A stretch of 64,000 bases of DNA, taken from contig NZ_JAHQCW010000014.1 in assembly GCF_019042275.1 (NCBI RefSeq), positions 47,625 to 111,624 on the forward strand, in the 5' to 3' direction. Under the pieces are notes generated by a model. The model ran no database searches. It was not told where the DNA came from and was given only the letters and a program-made list of their open reading frames with translations. The stretch comes from Diplocloster agilis. Its GTDB lineage: Bacteria > Bacillota > Clostridia > Lachnospirales > Lachnospiraceae. The position numbers and the translations under genes were made by a program. This document shows, piece after piece, positions 8,448 through 16,884 of this stretch. Each line of letters begins with the position of its first letter. Position 1 is the first letter of the stretch.

Positions 8448-9506
8448 TTATTTTGTTTCCGGTTTAATGTCGATGCCCAGCGCTTTGTTCAAATAACTGG
8501 GGTCCAGTGAGGAGTACAGGTTCGGAATCTGATCTTCCGTAATTTTTCCATTTTCCACATAGAATTCACCCTGGTCGGTGAAACATTTTCCGAAGGAGTA
8601 AGTGCCGTCTGTAAAGTCATCTTTACCCATGTATTTTCTTACGGCGATCTCATCCGCCATATCCTGCTCCGAGTATTCTCTTCCGTTATCTTTGAAGAAC
8701 TTCATGGAATATTCGCTGCGAAGAGCGTCGTCCTTTAATTCCTCGTCGGCTCTGATTACGCATTTTACAAACTTCTCAATATCTTCCGGGCGCTCCTTGA
8801 TTACTTCCGATCTGCCGAACAGGGCGTCGATGATGCTGAATCCGGTAGCTTCTTCAAAAGTCGTGATCTGTACCATGCCTTCGTTCTGAGCATTGAAGGA
8901 ATAAGGCGGATAAGCGGCCAGCGCGTCTCCCTCACCGGCCACAAAAGCCTGGAAAGCGGGACCTGCATCCATATGTACCATGGTGTAATCGTCACTGGTC
9001 AATCCGAATTTGTCCATATATTTGGATACGTTTAACTGTGCCGAGGTCCCGAGCTGACCCAGAACCGTTTTGCCCTTCAGCACTTCCGCGGAACCATATA
9101 CATCGGGAGTATCCGAAAGTTCTCCCTGGACACTTAAGATATCGGAATCGGGTCTTACATAGATTCCCATTCCGCCGGAGGTACATAACTCAGCCAGCAG
9201 CGTACAGTTACCGGATGCAAGCGAGAAGATCGTGGCGGCGCCGGAAGCGGCCAGGTCGATCTGTTTTGCGGCGATGGCTTCATTGATCGGAGCGCCGGTC
9301 TGGAAAATCGAAAGTTCCACTTTCAGGCCTTCCTCCTCAAAATAGCCTTTGTCATACGCGTACTGCACCGGAACGCCTACGGATGCCGGCATAATTCCCA
9401 CTTTCAAAGGTTCTCCCTCTTTTTTACCTCCGCATCCCGCCAAAGAGGCAGCTGCCAATACGGTTATAAGTCCCGCGCAAATAATTTTTTTCATTCTTCC
9501 TTTCAT
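8448..9506 (-). CDS. ABC substrate-binding lipoprotein, NMT1/SsuA-like
   Basis: A 352-residue protein with a lipoprotein signal peptide: charged MKGRMKK, a hydrophobic stretch and lipobox LAGC with the Cys near residue 25. The mature part begins LKVGIMPASVGVPVQYAYDKGYFEEEGLKV, typical of the NMT1/THI5-like and sulfonate-binding families. It is first in the operon and lies next to a consensus promoter. It would capture the substrate at the cell surface and deliver it to the two-permease, two-ATPase complex. The start ATG has GGAG eight bases upstream. Confidence 0.9.
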   Translation of the reverse strand: MKGRMKKIICAGLITVLAAASLAGCGGKKEGEPLKVGIMPASVGVPVQYAYDKGYFEEEGLKVELSIFQTGAPINEAIAAKQIDLAASGAATIFSLASGNCTLLAELCTSGGMGIYVRPDSDILSVQGELSDTPDVYGSAEVLKGKTVLGQLGTSAQLNVSKYMDKFGLTSDDYTMVHMDAGPAFQAFVAGEGDALAAYPPYSFNAQNEGMVQITTFEEATGFSIIDALFGRSEVIKERPEDIEKFVKCVIRADEELKDDALRSEYSMKFFKDNGREYSEQDMADEIAVRKYMGKDDFTDGTYSFGKCFTDQGEFYVENGKITEDQIPNLYSSLDPSYLNKALGIDIKPETK

Positions 9507-9523
9507 TTGTCTCTCTCCTTTTT

Positions 9524-9537
9524 TGTGTACGTTAACA
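9524..9537. promoter_or_regulatory. Operator-like site downstream of the ABC/sulfatase promoter
   Basis: TGTGTACGTTAACA has the LacI-family pattern TGT-xx-A-CG-T-xx-ACA, symmetric about a central CG. It lies just downstream of the predicted transcription start of the binding-protein operon, where a repressor would block initiation. The LacI-type gene at 9980-11008 is the obvious candidate regulator. Confidence 0.45.
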
Positions 9538-9547
9538 GTTCTATTTC

Positions 9548-9576
9548 ATTATAAGCAAGCGTGCGAAATATGTCAA
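9548..9576 (-). promoter_or_regulatory. Consensus promoter of the ABC/sulfatase operon
   Basis: TTGACA and TATAAT separated by exactly 17 bp, about 40 bp upstream of the binding-protein start codon and on the same strand. Both hexamers match the sigma-A consensus perfectly, so strong expression when derepressed is expected. Confidence 0.85.
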
Positions 9577-9910
9577 TTTTTATTTGATTTCACCGACATT
9601 TTTGTGATTATTAAACTATTTATTAGTTATAATTTTGTGCATTTATCACATATTTTGTATATTTTTATTTCTTTGACTTTGTTTTTGCAATCCCATTTCC
9701 GTTACCGTACACAGTATTTTGTAATTCTCTCCTCTTATTCAGCTATCAGATAATACGAATCGCATACAGCTGTGGTATTTATTCCATAAGAGCGCCTCCT
9801 ATCGTGCTCAGAGTTGTGAGAAACAGCAGCGCCCGGCAAAGCCCCGCCGACTATTTTTCGTGCATCGCCCATAAACGTTATAAATCCGGGCGCTATGTGT
9901 TCTCCGCCAT

Positions 9911-9965
9911 AAAAAAACTGTTATAACGGAACAGCCTGTTTCCTTAGGCCATTCTATTATAACAG
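9911..9965 (-). terminator. Intrinsic terminator of the LacI-type gene
   Basis: Downstream of the regulator stop codon the RNA forms a stem from CTGTTATAA and TTATAACAG (9 bp) around a 30-nt partly self-complementary loop, followed directly by seven T residues. It separates the regulator transcript from the ABC operon. Confidence 0.7.
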
Positions 9966-9979
9966 CAAACCCAGATCCG

Positions 9980-11008
9980 TTATCCTGGCATATTTTCCCT
10001 GATCACAATCTCCGACTCGATCGTATGGGTAAATTCCGTCAGTTCGCCGGTCAGAAGATAACTAAAGATCATCTTTATCGTCTCATACCCCTGCTCATAC
10101 GGTTTCTGATTGATCGTCGCGTAGATGTACCCCTCTTCCAGGCCTTCCCTTGTAAAATTCTGAAGATCAATACAGATAATTTTAATTTTATACAGCAGAT
10201 CCAGTTCCTTTAAAGCCACGATTCCTCCGTTGCTCAGAGAAGTGGCATACCAAAGAGAAGTGATCTCCTGATGTTCCTGAAAAAATTGTTTTACTGTTTT
10301 ATAGATCTCTATATCATTCGACGGTATTTCACAGACTCCCGCCATCGTAATCTGCGGATACCATTTTTCAAGGGTATCCTGTAGGCCTTCAATCCTTTGC
10401 ACATGCCCCAGCATTTTCATTCCCGGAGTAACAATCGCCAGTTTCTCCTCGCCTCTGGCTATCATATTGAAAAGCCCGGCCGTAATCCCTCCGGTCCGAT
10501 AAGCATCGATGCCGATAAAGTAGTGCGGATTCCTGGTCTTAATATCGTTGATAAAACAAAATACAGGGAATTTCTGATCGATCAGCTCATCGATCCGGTC
10601 GATCACCGGCTGCTCGTTAATCGGGGTGATCGCCAGGGCCGAAACCCCTTCCTCCAGCAGCCGGTCAATCAGAGCCAGCTGATCATCCACGTCAAAATTC
10701 CTGCTGTAATAGCTGATTACCGTAATCCCATAATCCACCAGCTCTTCGGTAGCCGCCTGGACCCCCAGTTTCACCTGCTCTATAAAGAAATTATTCTTTA
10801 CATGAAATACAACCCCTATTTTAGGAGCTTTCTTTCTAAGAGCCAGCGACTTCGCCATCAGGTTTGGTTTATAATTCAGTTCCTTCGCAATCTGCCGGAC
10901 TCTGGCCTCAATATCCTTCGACACGTTTCCGCGGTTATTCAACACACGGTCCACCGTCCCCTTAGACACCCCGGCCAGCTCCGCAATCTGATTGATGGTT
11001 ACCGGCAC
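9980..11008 (-). CDS. LacI-family transcriptional regulator
   Basis: A 342-residue repressor-type protein. Residues 1-50 form the LacI helix-turn-helix and hinge (TINQIAELAGVSKGTVDRVLNNRG, then LNYKPNLMAKSLA). Residues from about 60 onward form a periplasmic-binding-protein-like effector domain (KIGVVFHVKNNFF, ITPINEQPVIDRI). This effector domain resembles those that sense sugars. The gene starts with GTG seven bases after GAGG. It is transcribed from its own promoter, has its own terminator, and lies directly upstream of the ABC/sulfatase operon and downstream of the broken GH3 gene. Either could be its target; operator-like sites near 9.5-9.7 kb favour the ABC operon. Confidence 0.93.
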   Translation of the reverse strand: MPVTINQIAELAGVSKGTVDRVLNNRGNVSKDIEARVRQIAKELNYKPNLMAKSLALRKKAPKIGVVFHVKNNFFIEQVKLGVQAATEELVDYGITVISYYSRNFDVDDQLALIDRLLEEGVSALAITPINEQPVIDRIDELIDQKFPVFCFINDIKTRNPHYFIGIDAYRTGGITAGLFNMIARGEEKLAIVTPGMKMLGHVQRIEGLQDTLEKWYPQITMAGVCEIPSNDIEIYKTVKQFFQEHQEITSLWYATSLSNGGIVALKELDLLYKIKIICIDLQNFTREGLEEGYIYATINQKPYEQGYETIKMIFSYLLTGELTEFTHTIESEIVIRENMPG

Positions 11009-11065
11009 ATCAACACCTCATCCCTTAAACTTTCGATTTTAACACCCTTCCGCTCATATTTTTCA

Positions 11066-11094
11066 ATTATATTGAGTTTCCCAAACTCTGTCAA
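11066..11094 (-). promoter_or_regulatory. Promoter of the LacI-type gene with a palindrome filling the spacer
   Basis: TTGACA-17 bp-TATAAT, both perfect. The 17-bp spacer contains the 15-bp perfect palindrome GAGTTT-GGG-AAACTC (11074-11088). A protein bound there would occlude RNA polymerase, so this looks like an autoregulatory operator. It differs from the CG-centred sites near 9.5 kb. Confidence 0.75.
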
Positions 11095-11128
11095 GTGAAA
11101 ATAAAGCTCCATCGAAAGCAGGCCCCGG

Positions 11129-13227
11129 TTACCATTCCAACTCCACCTGCATCACGCCGCTCCCCGACAGCTCGCAGCTTCTTTTATCCGGCTGGTGGAA
11201 GCCGGCATAGAACCGGAAGCGTTTCCCGTCCCGGAATCTTCTTCCCTCATCGTCCACCACGGTGAACTCCCTTTCCTCCACACAGAAGTCCAGTTCCGCT
11301 TCCTGCCCCGGCTCTGTACATATCCGTTTAAAACCGCACAGATGATAATTTTCGTCTGCATATGCGGAATCCAGATTCCGGATATATATCTGGAGCACTT
11401 CATCCGTCTTGACTTTCCCGGTATTTTTTATTTTTACCTTCAAACGGGCCTCTGCATCCTGTTTTTCAGGCGTTATACCCAACACTTCCACCTTTCCATA
11501 GGTCAGTCCATACCCGAACGGATACAACGCTTGTGTCTTCATATACCGGTAAGTCCGGTTTTTCATGGAATAGTCCTCATAAGGCGGCAATTCATCCAGA
11601 TCCTTATAAAATGTAACCGGAAGCTTTCCGGATGGGGAACAGCGGCCGAACAATATATCCGCAGCGCTCTTTCCTCCCCTGGCCCCGGGATACCACAATT
11701 GCAGAACCGCGGCGCAATGTTCCTGGGCAAAGCTTAGATCCAGCGCGCTCCCGGATGACACACACAGGATTACCGGCTTTCCGGCGCCCACCACTTCTTC
11801 CAAAAGTTCCCTTTGCACCAGTGGGAGCTGAAGATCCTGCTTGTCGCCGGACCCGTATTCATTCCCCGTGTCTCCCTCTTCCCCTTCCAGGAATTCGTTC
11901 AGGCCCAGATTCATGATTACCACGTCGCTTTGTTTTGCCACTATCCTGGCTTCCGATAACCGGTCCTGCCTCCAGGCCAGATGTTCACACCGGTCCTTCA
12001 CGATATGGCATCCAACCGAATACAAGGCCCTGGTCTCCTCCCCCGCCTCGTTTAAAATACCTCGCAGCAATGTTATATACTCCGTAGCGGTTCCGTGATA
12101 ATTTCCAATCAAAGCGGTTCTGCTGTCCGCGTTTGGCCCGATAACTCCGATTGTTTTAAGCCTCGATTTATCCAGCGGGAGAATCCCGTTATTTTTTAGA
12201 AGCACGATTCCCTTCCTTGCCATTTCCTCGGATGTATGTAAATGCTCCCGGCATTCTACTTTATCATACGGGATATTATCATATTCGTTATCCGTGCTGT
12301 GCATGCCCAGCAGAATCCTGGTTGTCATCAGCCGTTCCGCGGAACGGCTGATCTCCTCTTCCGTCACAAGCCCTTTTTGATAAGCCTGCAGAATCCGAAG
12401 ATAAGTGTTTCCGCAGTTTAAATCACAGCCCGTTTTTAAGGCCATAGCTGCCGACTCCTCCGGCGTGCTCGTCACCTTGTGGTGCTGGTGAAAATCACGG
12501 ATTGCCCAGCAGTCGGAGACAAAGTGTCCCAGAAACCCCCATTTTTTCTTAGGGTCTCCTGGATTAAAGTTTTGCTCGCGCAGCAGGGTTCGCCGTTTGT
12601 CCGGTTATAAGCTCCCATCACGGCCTCCACGTGCGCTTCCTTTACCAACGCTTCGAAGGCCGGCAGATAGGTTTCCTCCATATCTTTCGCCGTCGCCCTT
12701 GCGTCAAACTCATGCCTCTGGGCCTCCGGCCCGGAATGCACGGCAAAATGTTTGGCGCAGGCTGCGGTTTTCAGATATTTGCCGTTCCCCTGCAGCCCCT
12801 TGACAAAGGCAACGCCCAGCTTCTTCGTCAGGTACGGATCCTCACCATAAGTCTCCTGTCCCCGTCCCCACCTTGGATCCCGGAACATGTTAATATTAGG
12901 GCTCCATAGGGTCAGTCCTTTGTAGATGTCCCGGTCCCCTTCTTGTGAATAGGCATTGAATTTGGCTCTGCACTCCGTAGCGATCTGATCCGCCACCTGC
13001 CGCAGCAGTTCTTCATCAAACACGGCCGCCATCCCGATCGCCTGCGGATAGATGGTGGCGCATCCCGCCCTGGCCACCCCATGAAGCCCTTCATTCCACC
13101 AGTTATACGCCGGTATGTTCAGCCGCTTTAACGGCGGCGCGTCATACTTTAACTGGGCGGCTTTTTCTTCCACCGTCATCAATTCTGTCAATTCTTTTGC
13201 ACGTCTTCTGGCTTCTTCTCTTTCCAT
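11129..13227 (-). pseudogene. GH3 beta-glycosidase, broken by a single-base frameshift
   Basis: Two adjoining frames together make one GH3 enzyme of about 700 residues (beta-xylosidase/beta-glucosidase clade). The first (from ATG 13227, seven bases after GGAG) covers EKAAQLKYDAPPLKRLNIP, NWWNEGLHGVARAG, the DPRWGRGQETYGEDP and KHFAVHSGPE motifs. The second resumes at PEESAAMALKTGCDLNCGNTYL and runs through the C-terminal sandwich and Fn3-like domain. The break is at 12542-12547, a run of six A on the coding strand: one more A restores KKWGFLGHFVSDCWAIRDF, including the SDCWA nucleophile Asp. Neither open frame alone contains the nucleophile. Causes could be a real mutation, a homopolymer sequencing error, or -1 recoding on A-AAA-AAT. 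There is no signal peptide. Confidence 0.88.
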
Positions 13228-13355
13228 CTGCATACTCCTTTTCTTTTCATAACGCATATTATTTTTCCGCATCTTGACTTTGCCTTTTCTGTACAGCGGT
13301 AACGCATCCACGCCGATGATGGCAGCCAGCGTAATAATGGTTTTGGCCTTTGCGG

Positions 13356-13400
13356 TTTTGATTTATGAAGTTTTGATTTATGAGGTTTTTATCTATAAGG
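13356..13400. repeat. Three tandem 15-bp repeats
   Basis: Units TTTTGATTTATGAAG, TTTTGATTTATGAGG and TTTTTATCTATAAGG follow each other without gaps. The copy number may vary between strains. It lies upstream of the GH3 gene; no function is visible. Confidence 0.7.
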
Positions 13401-13525
13401 TTTGGGTTTGTATAGATTGGGGTTACAAGGTTAAATTATTAGAATTTAATATCAATATAAGACAACAGACTGACTATTTCATCTTAGAAATTGCTATTTA
13501 CTTATCAAATATTGCTAAGTATTAT

Positions 13526-13567
13526 CCTTAACAGTATCCCATTAATACATGCCCTTTGGGCGGAATT
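13526..13567. repeat. Direct repeat flanking the metallo-hydrolase gene, left copy
   Basis: This copy shares CCCATTAATACATGCCCTT and most of its surroundings with 14557-14597, in the same orientation. The two copies bracket the metallo-beta-lactamase-fold gene and its upstream region, as would be left by an insertion or duplication. Confidence 0.65.
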
Positions 13568-13662
13568 TGACTTTAATGAGGCTTGGCTTTAGAATGTAAA
13601 TATTGATACCTGTGGCGGAAAAGATGTGCCTGATAAATTCTAATTTGAAGGAGGAGTAGACA

Positions 13663-14424
13663 ATGGAGAACTGGTTTACAATAGATAAAACAGACGGAAA
13701 TACTTACATTATTAGCGAATATCGGCATTGGGAAGAAACGCACTGTTATTTGCTAAACGGAAGTGAGCGGAGCCTGCTTATAGACACAGGACTTGGTATT
13801 TCAAATATATATGATGAAGTGATAAAGCTTACGGATAAACCCATCACGGCGGTTGCAACACACATTCATTGGGACCATATTGGAGGACACAAATATTTTC
13901 CGGATTTTTATGCACATGAAAAGGAATTAAATTGGCTGAATGGAGAGTTTCCTTTATCCTTGAAAACAATTAGAGAAATGGTTGTTGACCGCTGCGATTT
14001 ACCTAATGGTTTTGATGTAGACGATTATGAGTTTTTTCAGGGCATGCCGACAAAAGTATTAGCTGACCAGGATGTAATCGACATTGGCGGACGCCAAATA
14101 GAGGCGCTGCATACACCTGGACATGCACCTGGACACTTATGCTTTTGGGAAAAAGATAAAGGATATTTATTCACTGGCGATTTGGTTTATAAAGATATCC
14201 TATTTGCCTATTATCCATCTACTGACCCGGAAGCATACCTTATTTCACTGAAAAAGATTTCAGCTTTGCCTGTCAAAAAAGTATTTCCGGCACATCATTC
14301 ATTGGATATACAGCCGGAAATTTTAATTCGTATGCGAGATGCGTTAGAACGGCTGAAAGCTGACGGAAAACTGCATCATGGCAGTGGTACTTTTAACTAT
14401 GGAGACTGGGGAATATGGCTATAA
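13663..14424 (+). CDS. Metallo-beta-lactamase-fold hydrolase
   Basis: A 253-residue cytoplasmic protein with the complete two-metal site of the metallo-beta-lactamase superfamily: HIHWDHIGG (HxHxDH) near residue 68, HTPGHAPGH near residue 147, FTGDLVY near 169 and the final HH in PAHHSLD. The fold is shared by glyoxalase II, lactonases, beta-lactamases and RNases; nothing here points to a specific substrate. The start ATG follows GGAGG. It is monocistronic, transcribed opposite to the GH3 gene, and AT-richer than its neighbours. Direct repeats flank it, suggesting that it arrived as a small separate unit. No signal peptide argues against a secreted beta-lactamase. Confidence 0.85.
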   Translation: MENWFTIDKTDGNTYIISEYRHWEETHCYLLNGSERSLLIDTGLGISNIYDEVIKLTDKPITAVATHIHWDHIGGHKYFPDFYAHEKELNWLNGEFPLSLKTIREMVVDRCDLPNGFDVDDYEFFQGMPTKVLADQDVIDIGGRQIEALHTPGHAPGHLCFWEKDKGYLFTGDLVYKDILFAYYPSTDPEAYLISLKKISALPVKKVFPAHHSLDIQPEILIRMRDALERLKADGKLHHGSGTFNYGDWGIWL

Positions 14425-14525
14425 AAATCCCCGGTCTGTCGGGTTTATTATAGTACGCCTCATTGGCATAAGGGGGAGCCAGTTCGTGTCCGGATGGGGG
14501 GACCCCTGCGGCTTTTACGGGAACT

Positions 14526-14560
14526 GATTCGCAGCATCCGCTGCTCAATAAGGTATACTT
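14526..14560. repeat. 35-bp direct repeat, first copy
   Basis: Starts GATTCGCAGCATCCGCTGCT and ends GTATACTT; it is repeated with one base difference at 14594-14628, 68 bp further on. The second copy of the flanking repeat lies between and overlapping the two. Together they fill the gap before the AraC-type gene. Confidence 0.75.
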
Positions 14561-14597
14561 AACAGCATCCCATTAATACATGCCCTTCAGGCGGATT
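14557..14597. repeat. Direct repeat flanking the metallo-hydrolase gene, right copy
   Basis: Partner of 13526-13567 with a few mismatches. The spacing between the copies is about 1.03 kb, enough for the single hydrolase gene. Confidence 0.65.
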
Positions 14598-14628
14598 CGC
14601 AGCATCCGCTGCTCAATAAAGTATACTT
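14594..14628. repeat. 35-bp direct repeat, second copy
   Basis: Matches 14526-14560 at all but one base. It lies immediately upstream of a TATAAT (14645-14650) that could serve the AraC-type gene, so the repeat end supplies a weak -35 (TATACT). Confidence 0.7.
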
Positions 14629-14697
14629 TTTACGGCAGAAATACTATAATACCTTTAAAACCCTTTGTTTATGATAAATACCGCCGTGGAGGTATAT

Positions 14698-15555
14698 ATG
14701 ATTGAAAATATTAATGGAAAACATGAGACGGTTCACTTCAAAGAACACAATGCAATTAAAATGTATCTGAACGACGAATTCGAAGATTATCCGGAGCATT
14801 GGCATACACCGGTTGAAATAATATTTCCAATCGAAAATCATTATATGGTCAGCTGCGGCAACGTGGATTACCATTTAAAAGAAGAGGATATACTGCTCAT
14901 CACACCCGGCACGCTCCACCGAATCTCTGCTCCGAAAAGCGGAATGAGAATTATTTTTCAGGTTGATTTGTCTTTTCTAAATAGGTTTCAGGATATTGAT
15001 TCGGCTATATCTATGTTAGCACCGGCAAAAATCATTACCCCCGGGACAATGCCCTCCATCTATGAAGACGCGAAAAAGCTTATTCTGGAAATTCAAAGAG
15101 AGTGTCTGGAAGCCGCCCCCTTATGTGATGCGCTTGCCTTTGCAAAAATCGCTGAATTCTTCGTATTGCTTGGGCGGGAATGTCTGTGTAACAACCTGCT
15201 GTTTGATGTCGCACCAACCAAGCACCAGGAGTATACAGAAAAATTTTTGAACATATGTGATTATATCAGCGCCCACTGTGCGGAGGATCTGACTCTGGAC
15301 GATATAGCCGGCAGGGCGGGCTTCAGTAAATATCATTTTTCCCGGCTCTTTAAGCAGTTTACCGGTGAAACCTTTTATAAATTTTTGAATACGAAACGAA
15401 TCGCTTATGCACAGAATCTTTTGATCGATCCCGGTCTTTCGATCACAGAGATCGCGTACCTGTCAGGCTTTAACAGCATTTCCTCTTTTGTCCGGATGTT
15501 TAAAGCTCTGACCGCTTATACTCCCACCGCTTACCGCCAGCTTTATCATTCCTGA
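14698..15555 (+). CDS. AraC-family regulator with N-terminal cupin sensor
   Basis: The chosen ATG at 14698 follows GGAGG by six bases, giving 285 residues; an in-frame ATG 33 bp upstream lacks such a site. Residues about 30-100 form a cupin-like effector domain (YPEHWHTPVEIIFPIE, then DILLITPGTLHRI). The C-terminal 100 residues are a double helix-turn-helix of AraC type (DDIAGRAGFSKYHFSRLFKQFTGETF and ITEIAYLSGFNSISSFVRMFKA). Such proteins usually activate sugar-utilisation genes in response to a small ligand. Possible targets nearby are the hydrolase or the GH3 gene, but there is no direct evidence. It converges on the NlpC/P60 gene, separated by a perfect palindrome. Confidence 0.9.
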   Translation: MIENINGKHETVHFKEHNAIKMYLNDEFEDYPEHWHTPVEIIFPIENHYMVSCGNVDYHLKEEDILLITPGTLHRISAPKSGMRIIFQVDLSFLNRFQDIDSAISMLAPAKIITPGTMPSIYEDAKKLILEIQRECLEAAPLCDALAFAKIAEFFVLLGRECLCNNLLFDVAPTKHQEYTEKFLNICDYISAHCAEDLTLDDIAGRAGFSKYHFSRLFKQFTGETFYKFLNTKRIAYAQNLLIDPGLSITEIAYLSGFNSISSFVRMFKALTAYTPTAYRQLYHS

Positions 15556-15566
15556 TTGTTCAAAAA

Positions 15567-15594
15567 GGGGACATGTCCAAATGGACATGTCCCC
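15567..15594. repeat. Perfect 28-bp palindrome of the GGGGACATGTCC family
   Basis: Two 13-bp arms, GGGGACATGTCCA and its exact inverse, separated by AA, lie between two convergent genes. It can act as a bidirectional RNA hairpin. The same arm sequence bounds the element at 2625-2757. Confidence 0.8.
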
Positions 15595-15608
15595 GATTAA
15601 CCGATTGC

Positions 15609-16814
15609 TTATTTCATTACCCGGGTTGCGCATACAGGGGTTCTGTAATACATTCCGGAAATCTTGATGCCGGACTTCGGAGAGCTGGCGTGAACGACCT
15701 GTCCTCCCCCGATGTACAGGGCTACGTGATTGATACCGCCGCCGTTGCTGTAGAAAACAAGGTCTCCGGGCTGTACTTCATTTAATCCGACACGGGTTCC
15801 GCAGTTAGCCTGTGCTCTGGAGGAATGGGGAAGCCCGATGCCAAACTTGGCATATACGCCCATGGTAAATCCGGAACAGTCCGTACCGTTGGTCAGGCTG
15901 GTTCCGCCGTATACGTATCGGTTACCGACAAACTGCTTCGCATAGGATACGACAGAAACGCTCTTTTCGGATACGCCTTCACCTACCTGCAGCTCCTGGA
16001 TCGTGGAAGCCTTGGGCAGCTTTGCGGATACATCCACATATTCCGCGGATACGTAACCCTCGTCGCCGTCGATATTAACTTTTACCCAGCCATCCAGTTC
16101 TTCCAGCACCTCCAGTTCCTCCTCTATCGGAACCAGGGTGACAATGGTGGATTCGGTATTCGGCTCGGCCCGCACATACAATGTGGTGGTGTTGACCTTC
16201 GCCATCTTTGACATCGCCTGCTGCGCCGCTTCCGTAGCCGCGTCGCCGGTCAGCAGATATTCGCTCTTTACATATCCGGTCACTTTTCCGGATTCGATTT
16301 TTGTCCAGTCTCCCTGAACTTCTAAAACTTCACAGCCGGCATTTTTAGGCATCTTACCGACCAATTTTGCACCTTCATCGGGTTCTTCACGGACATTCAA
16401 ATGATTGTCCACCTGGGCAATTCCCAGATTCGTATAGCCTTCGACTTGTACAGCCGGAGCCGCCTGCTCCTCTGCCGGAGCCTGTGTTTCCGGAGCCGCC
16501 GCCTGATCTGCCGCGGGCTGGTCCGTGTTCGCTGCCGGAGCTGCCGCTGGCGTCGCGTTTGCCGTGGCTACCGCTTTTGCATCCGCCATAATTCCGGCCA
16601 TGGCCGGCGCATCGGTCTGGGCCGCAGGCTGTGTATTTTGAGCAGTTGTGTTCACGCTGGTGGAAACATTGGCTGTCTTCGTCTCTATCTCAGCAGAAAT
16701 GCCCGCTCCTGCGAAGCTGTTGGCGGTGGATGCCATTGCTACGGCGTCCCCTCCGAATATCATAGCTCCGGTAAGACTCAGGCACAAAACTGCAAGTACA
16801 ATCTGTTTTTTCAT
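15609..16814 (-). CDS. Secreted SH3b-NlpC/P60 peptidoglycan hydrolase
   Basis: A 401-residue exported protein. Residues 1-28 are a signal peptide (MKKQIVLAVLCLSLTGAMIFG). Residues about 30-130 are an Ala/Thr/Pro/Gln-rich linker. Two bacterial SH3 domains follow (VDNHLNVREEPDEGAKLVGK and TTTLYVRAEPNTESTIVTL), which bind the cell wall. Residues about 285-400 are an NlpC/P60 cysteine endopeptidase with Cys in NGTDCSGF, His in INHVALYIGG and the polar residue in VVHASS. Such enzymes cleave peptide stems, usually gamma-D-Glu-diaminopimelate bonds, during growth or cell separation. It has its own promoter and sits downstream of ribF on the same strand. Confidence 0.93.
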   Translation of the reverse strand: MKKQIVLAVLCLSLTGAMIFGGDAVAMASTANSFAGAGISAEIETKTANVSTSVNTTAQNTQPAAQTDAPAMAGIMADAKAVATANATPAAAPAANTDQPAADQAAAPETQAPAEEQAAPAVQVEGYTNLGIAQVDNHLNVREEPDEGAKLVGKMPKNAGCEVLEVQGDWTKIESGKVTGYVKSEYLLTGDAATEAAQQAMSKMAKVNTTTLYVRAEPNTESTIVTLVPIEEELEVLEELDGWVKVNIDGDEGYVSAEYVDVSAKLPKASTIQELQVGEGVSEKSVSVVSYAKQFVGNRYVYGGTSLTNGTDCSGFTMGVYAKFGIGLPHSSRAQANCGTRVGLNEVQPGDLVFYSNGGGINHVALYIGGGQVVHASSPKSGIKISGMYYRTPVCATRVMK

Positions 16815-16884
16815 TCGAACCTCCTGTTGGTCTTATGTAAATTATTGTAAATTATTACGTAATTGTTAAATTTATTACCAATTT

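Larger units (their letters stand above)
9507..9979. other. Regulatory intergenic region between LacI gene and ABC operon
   Basis: No protein gene is supported here. From right to left it holds the terminator of the LacI-type gene, a GC-richer stretch of unknown role (about 9790-9905), a second operator-like site at 9700-9713 (minus strand TGTGTACGGTAACG), an AT-rich stretch, the consensus promoter and the promoter-proximal operator. The two operator-like sites match at 12 of 14 positions and are 176 bp apart on opposite strands, compatible with DNA looping. Confidence 0.5.
13228..13662. other. AT-rich intergenic region with tandem and direct repeats
   Basis: No supported gene lies between the divergent GH3 and metallo-hydrolase genes. 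The stretch contains three 15-bp tandem units (13356-13400), a long AT-rich segment, and one copy of a roughly 41-bp repeat (13526-13567) whose partner lies beyond the hydrolase gene. The GH3 frame extends upstream as IIGVDALPLYRKGKVK, but no Shine-Dalgarno supports a longer start. Confidence 0.5.
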
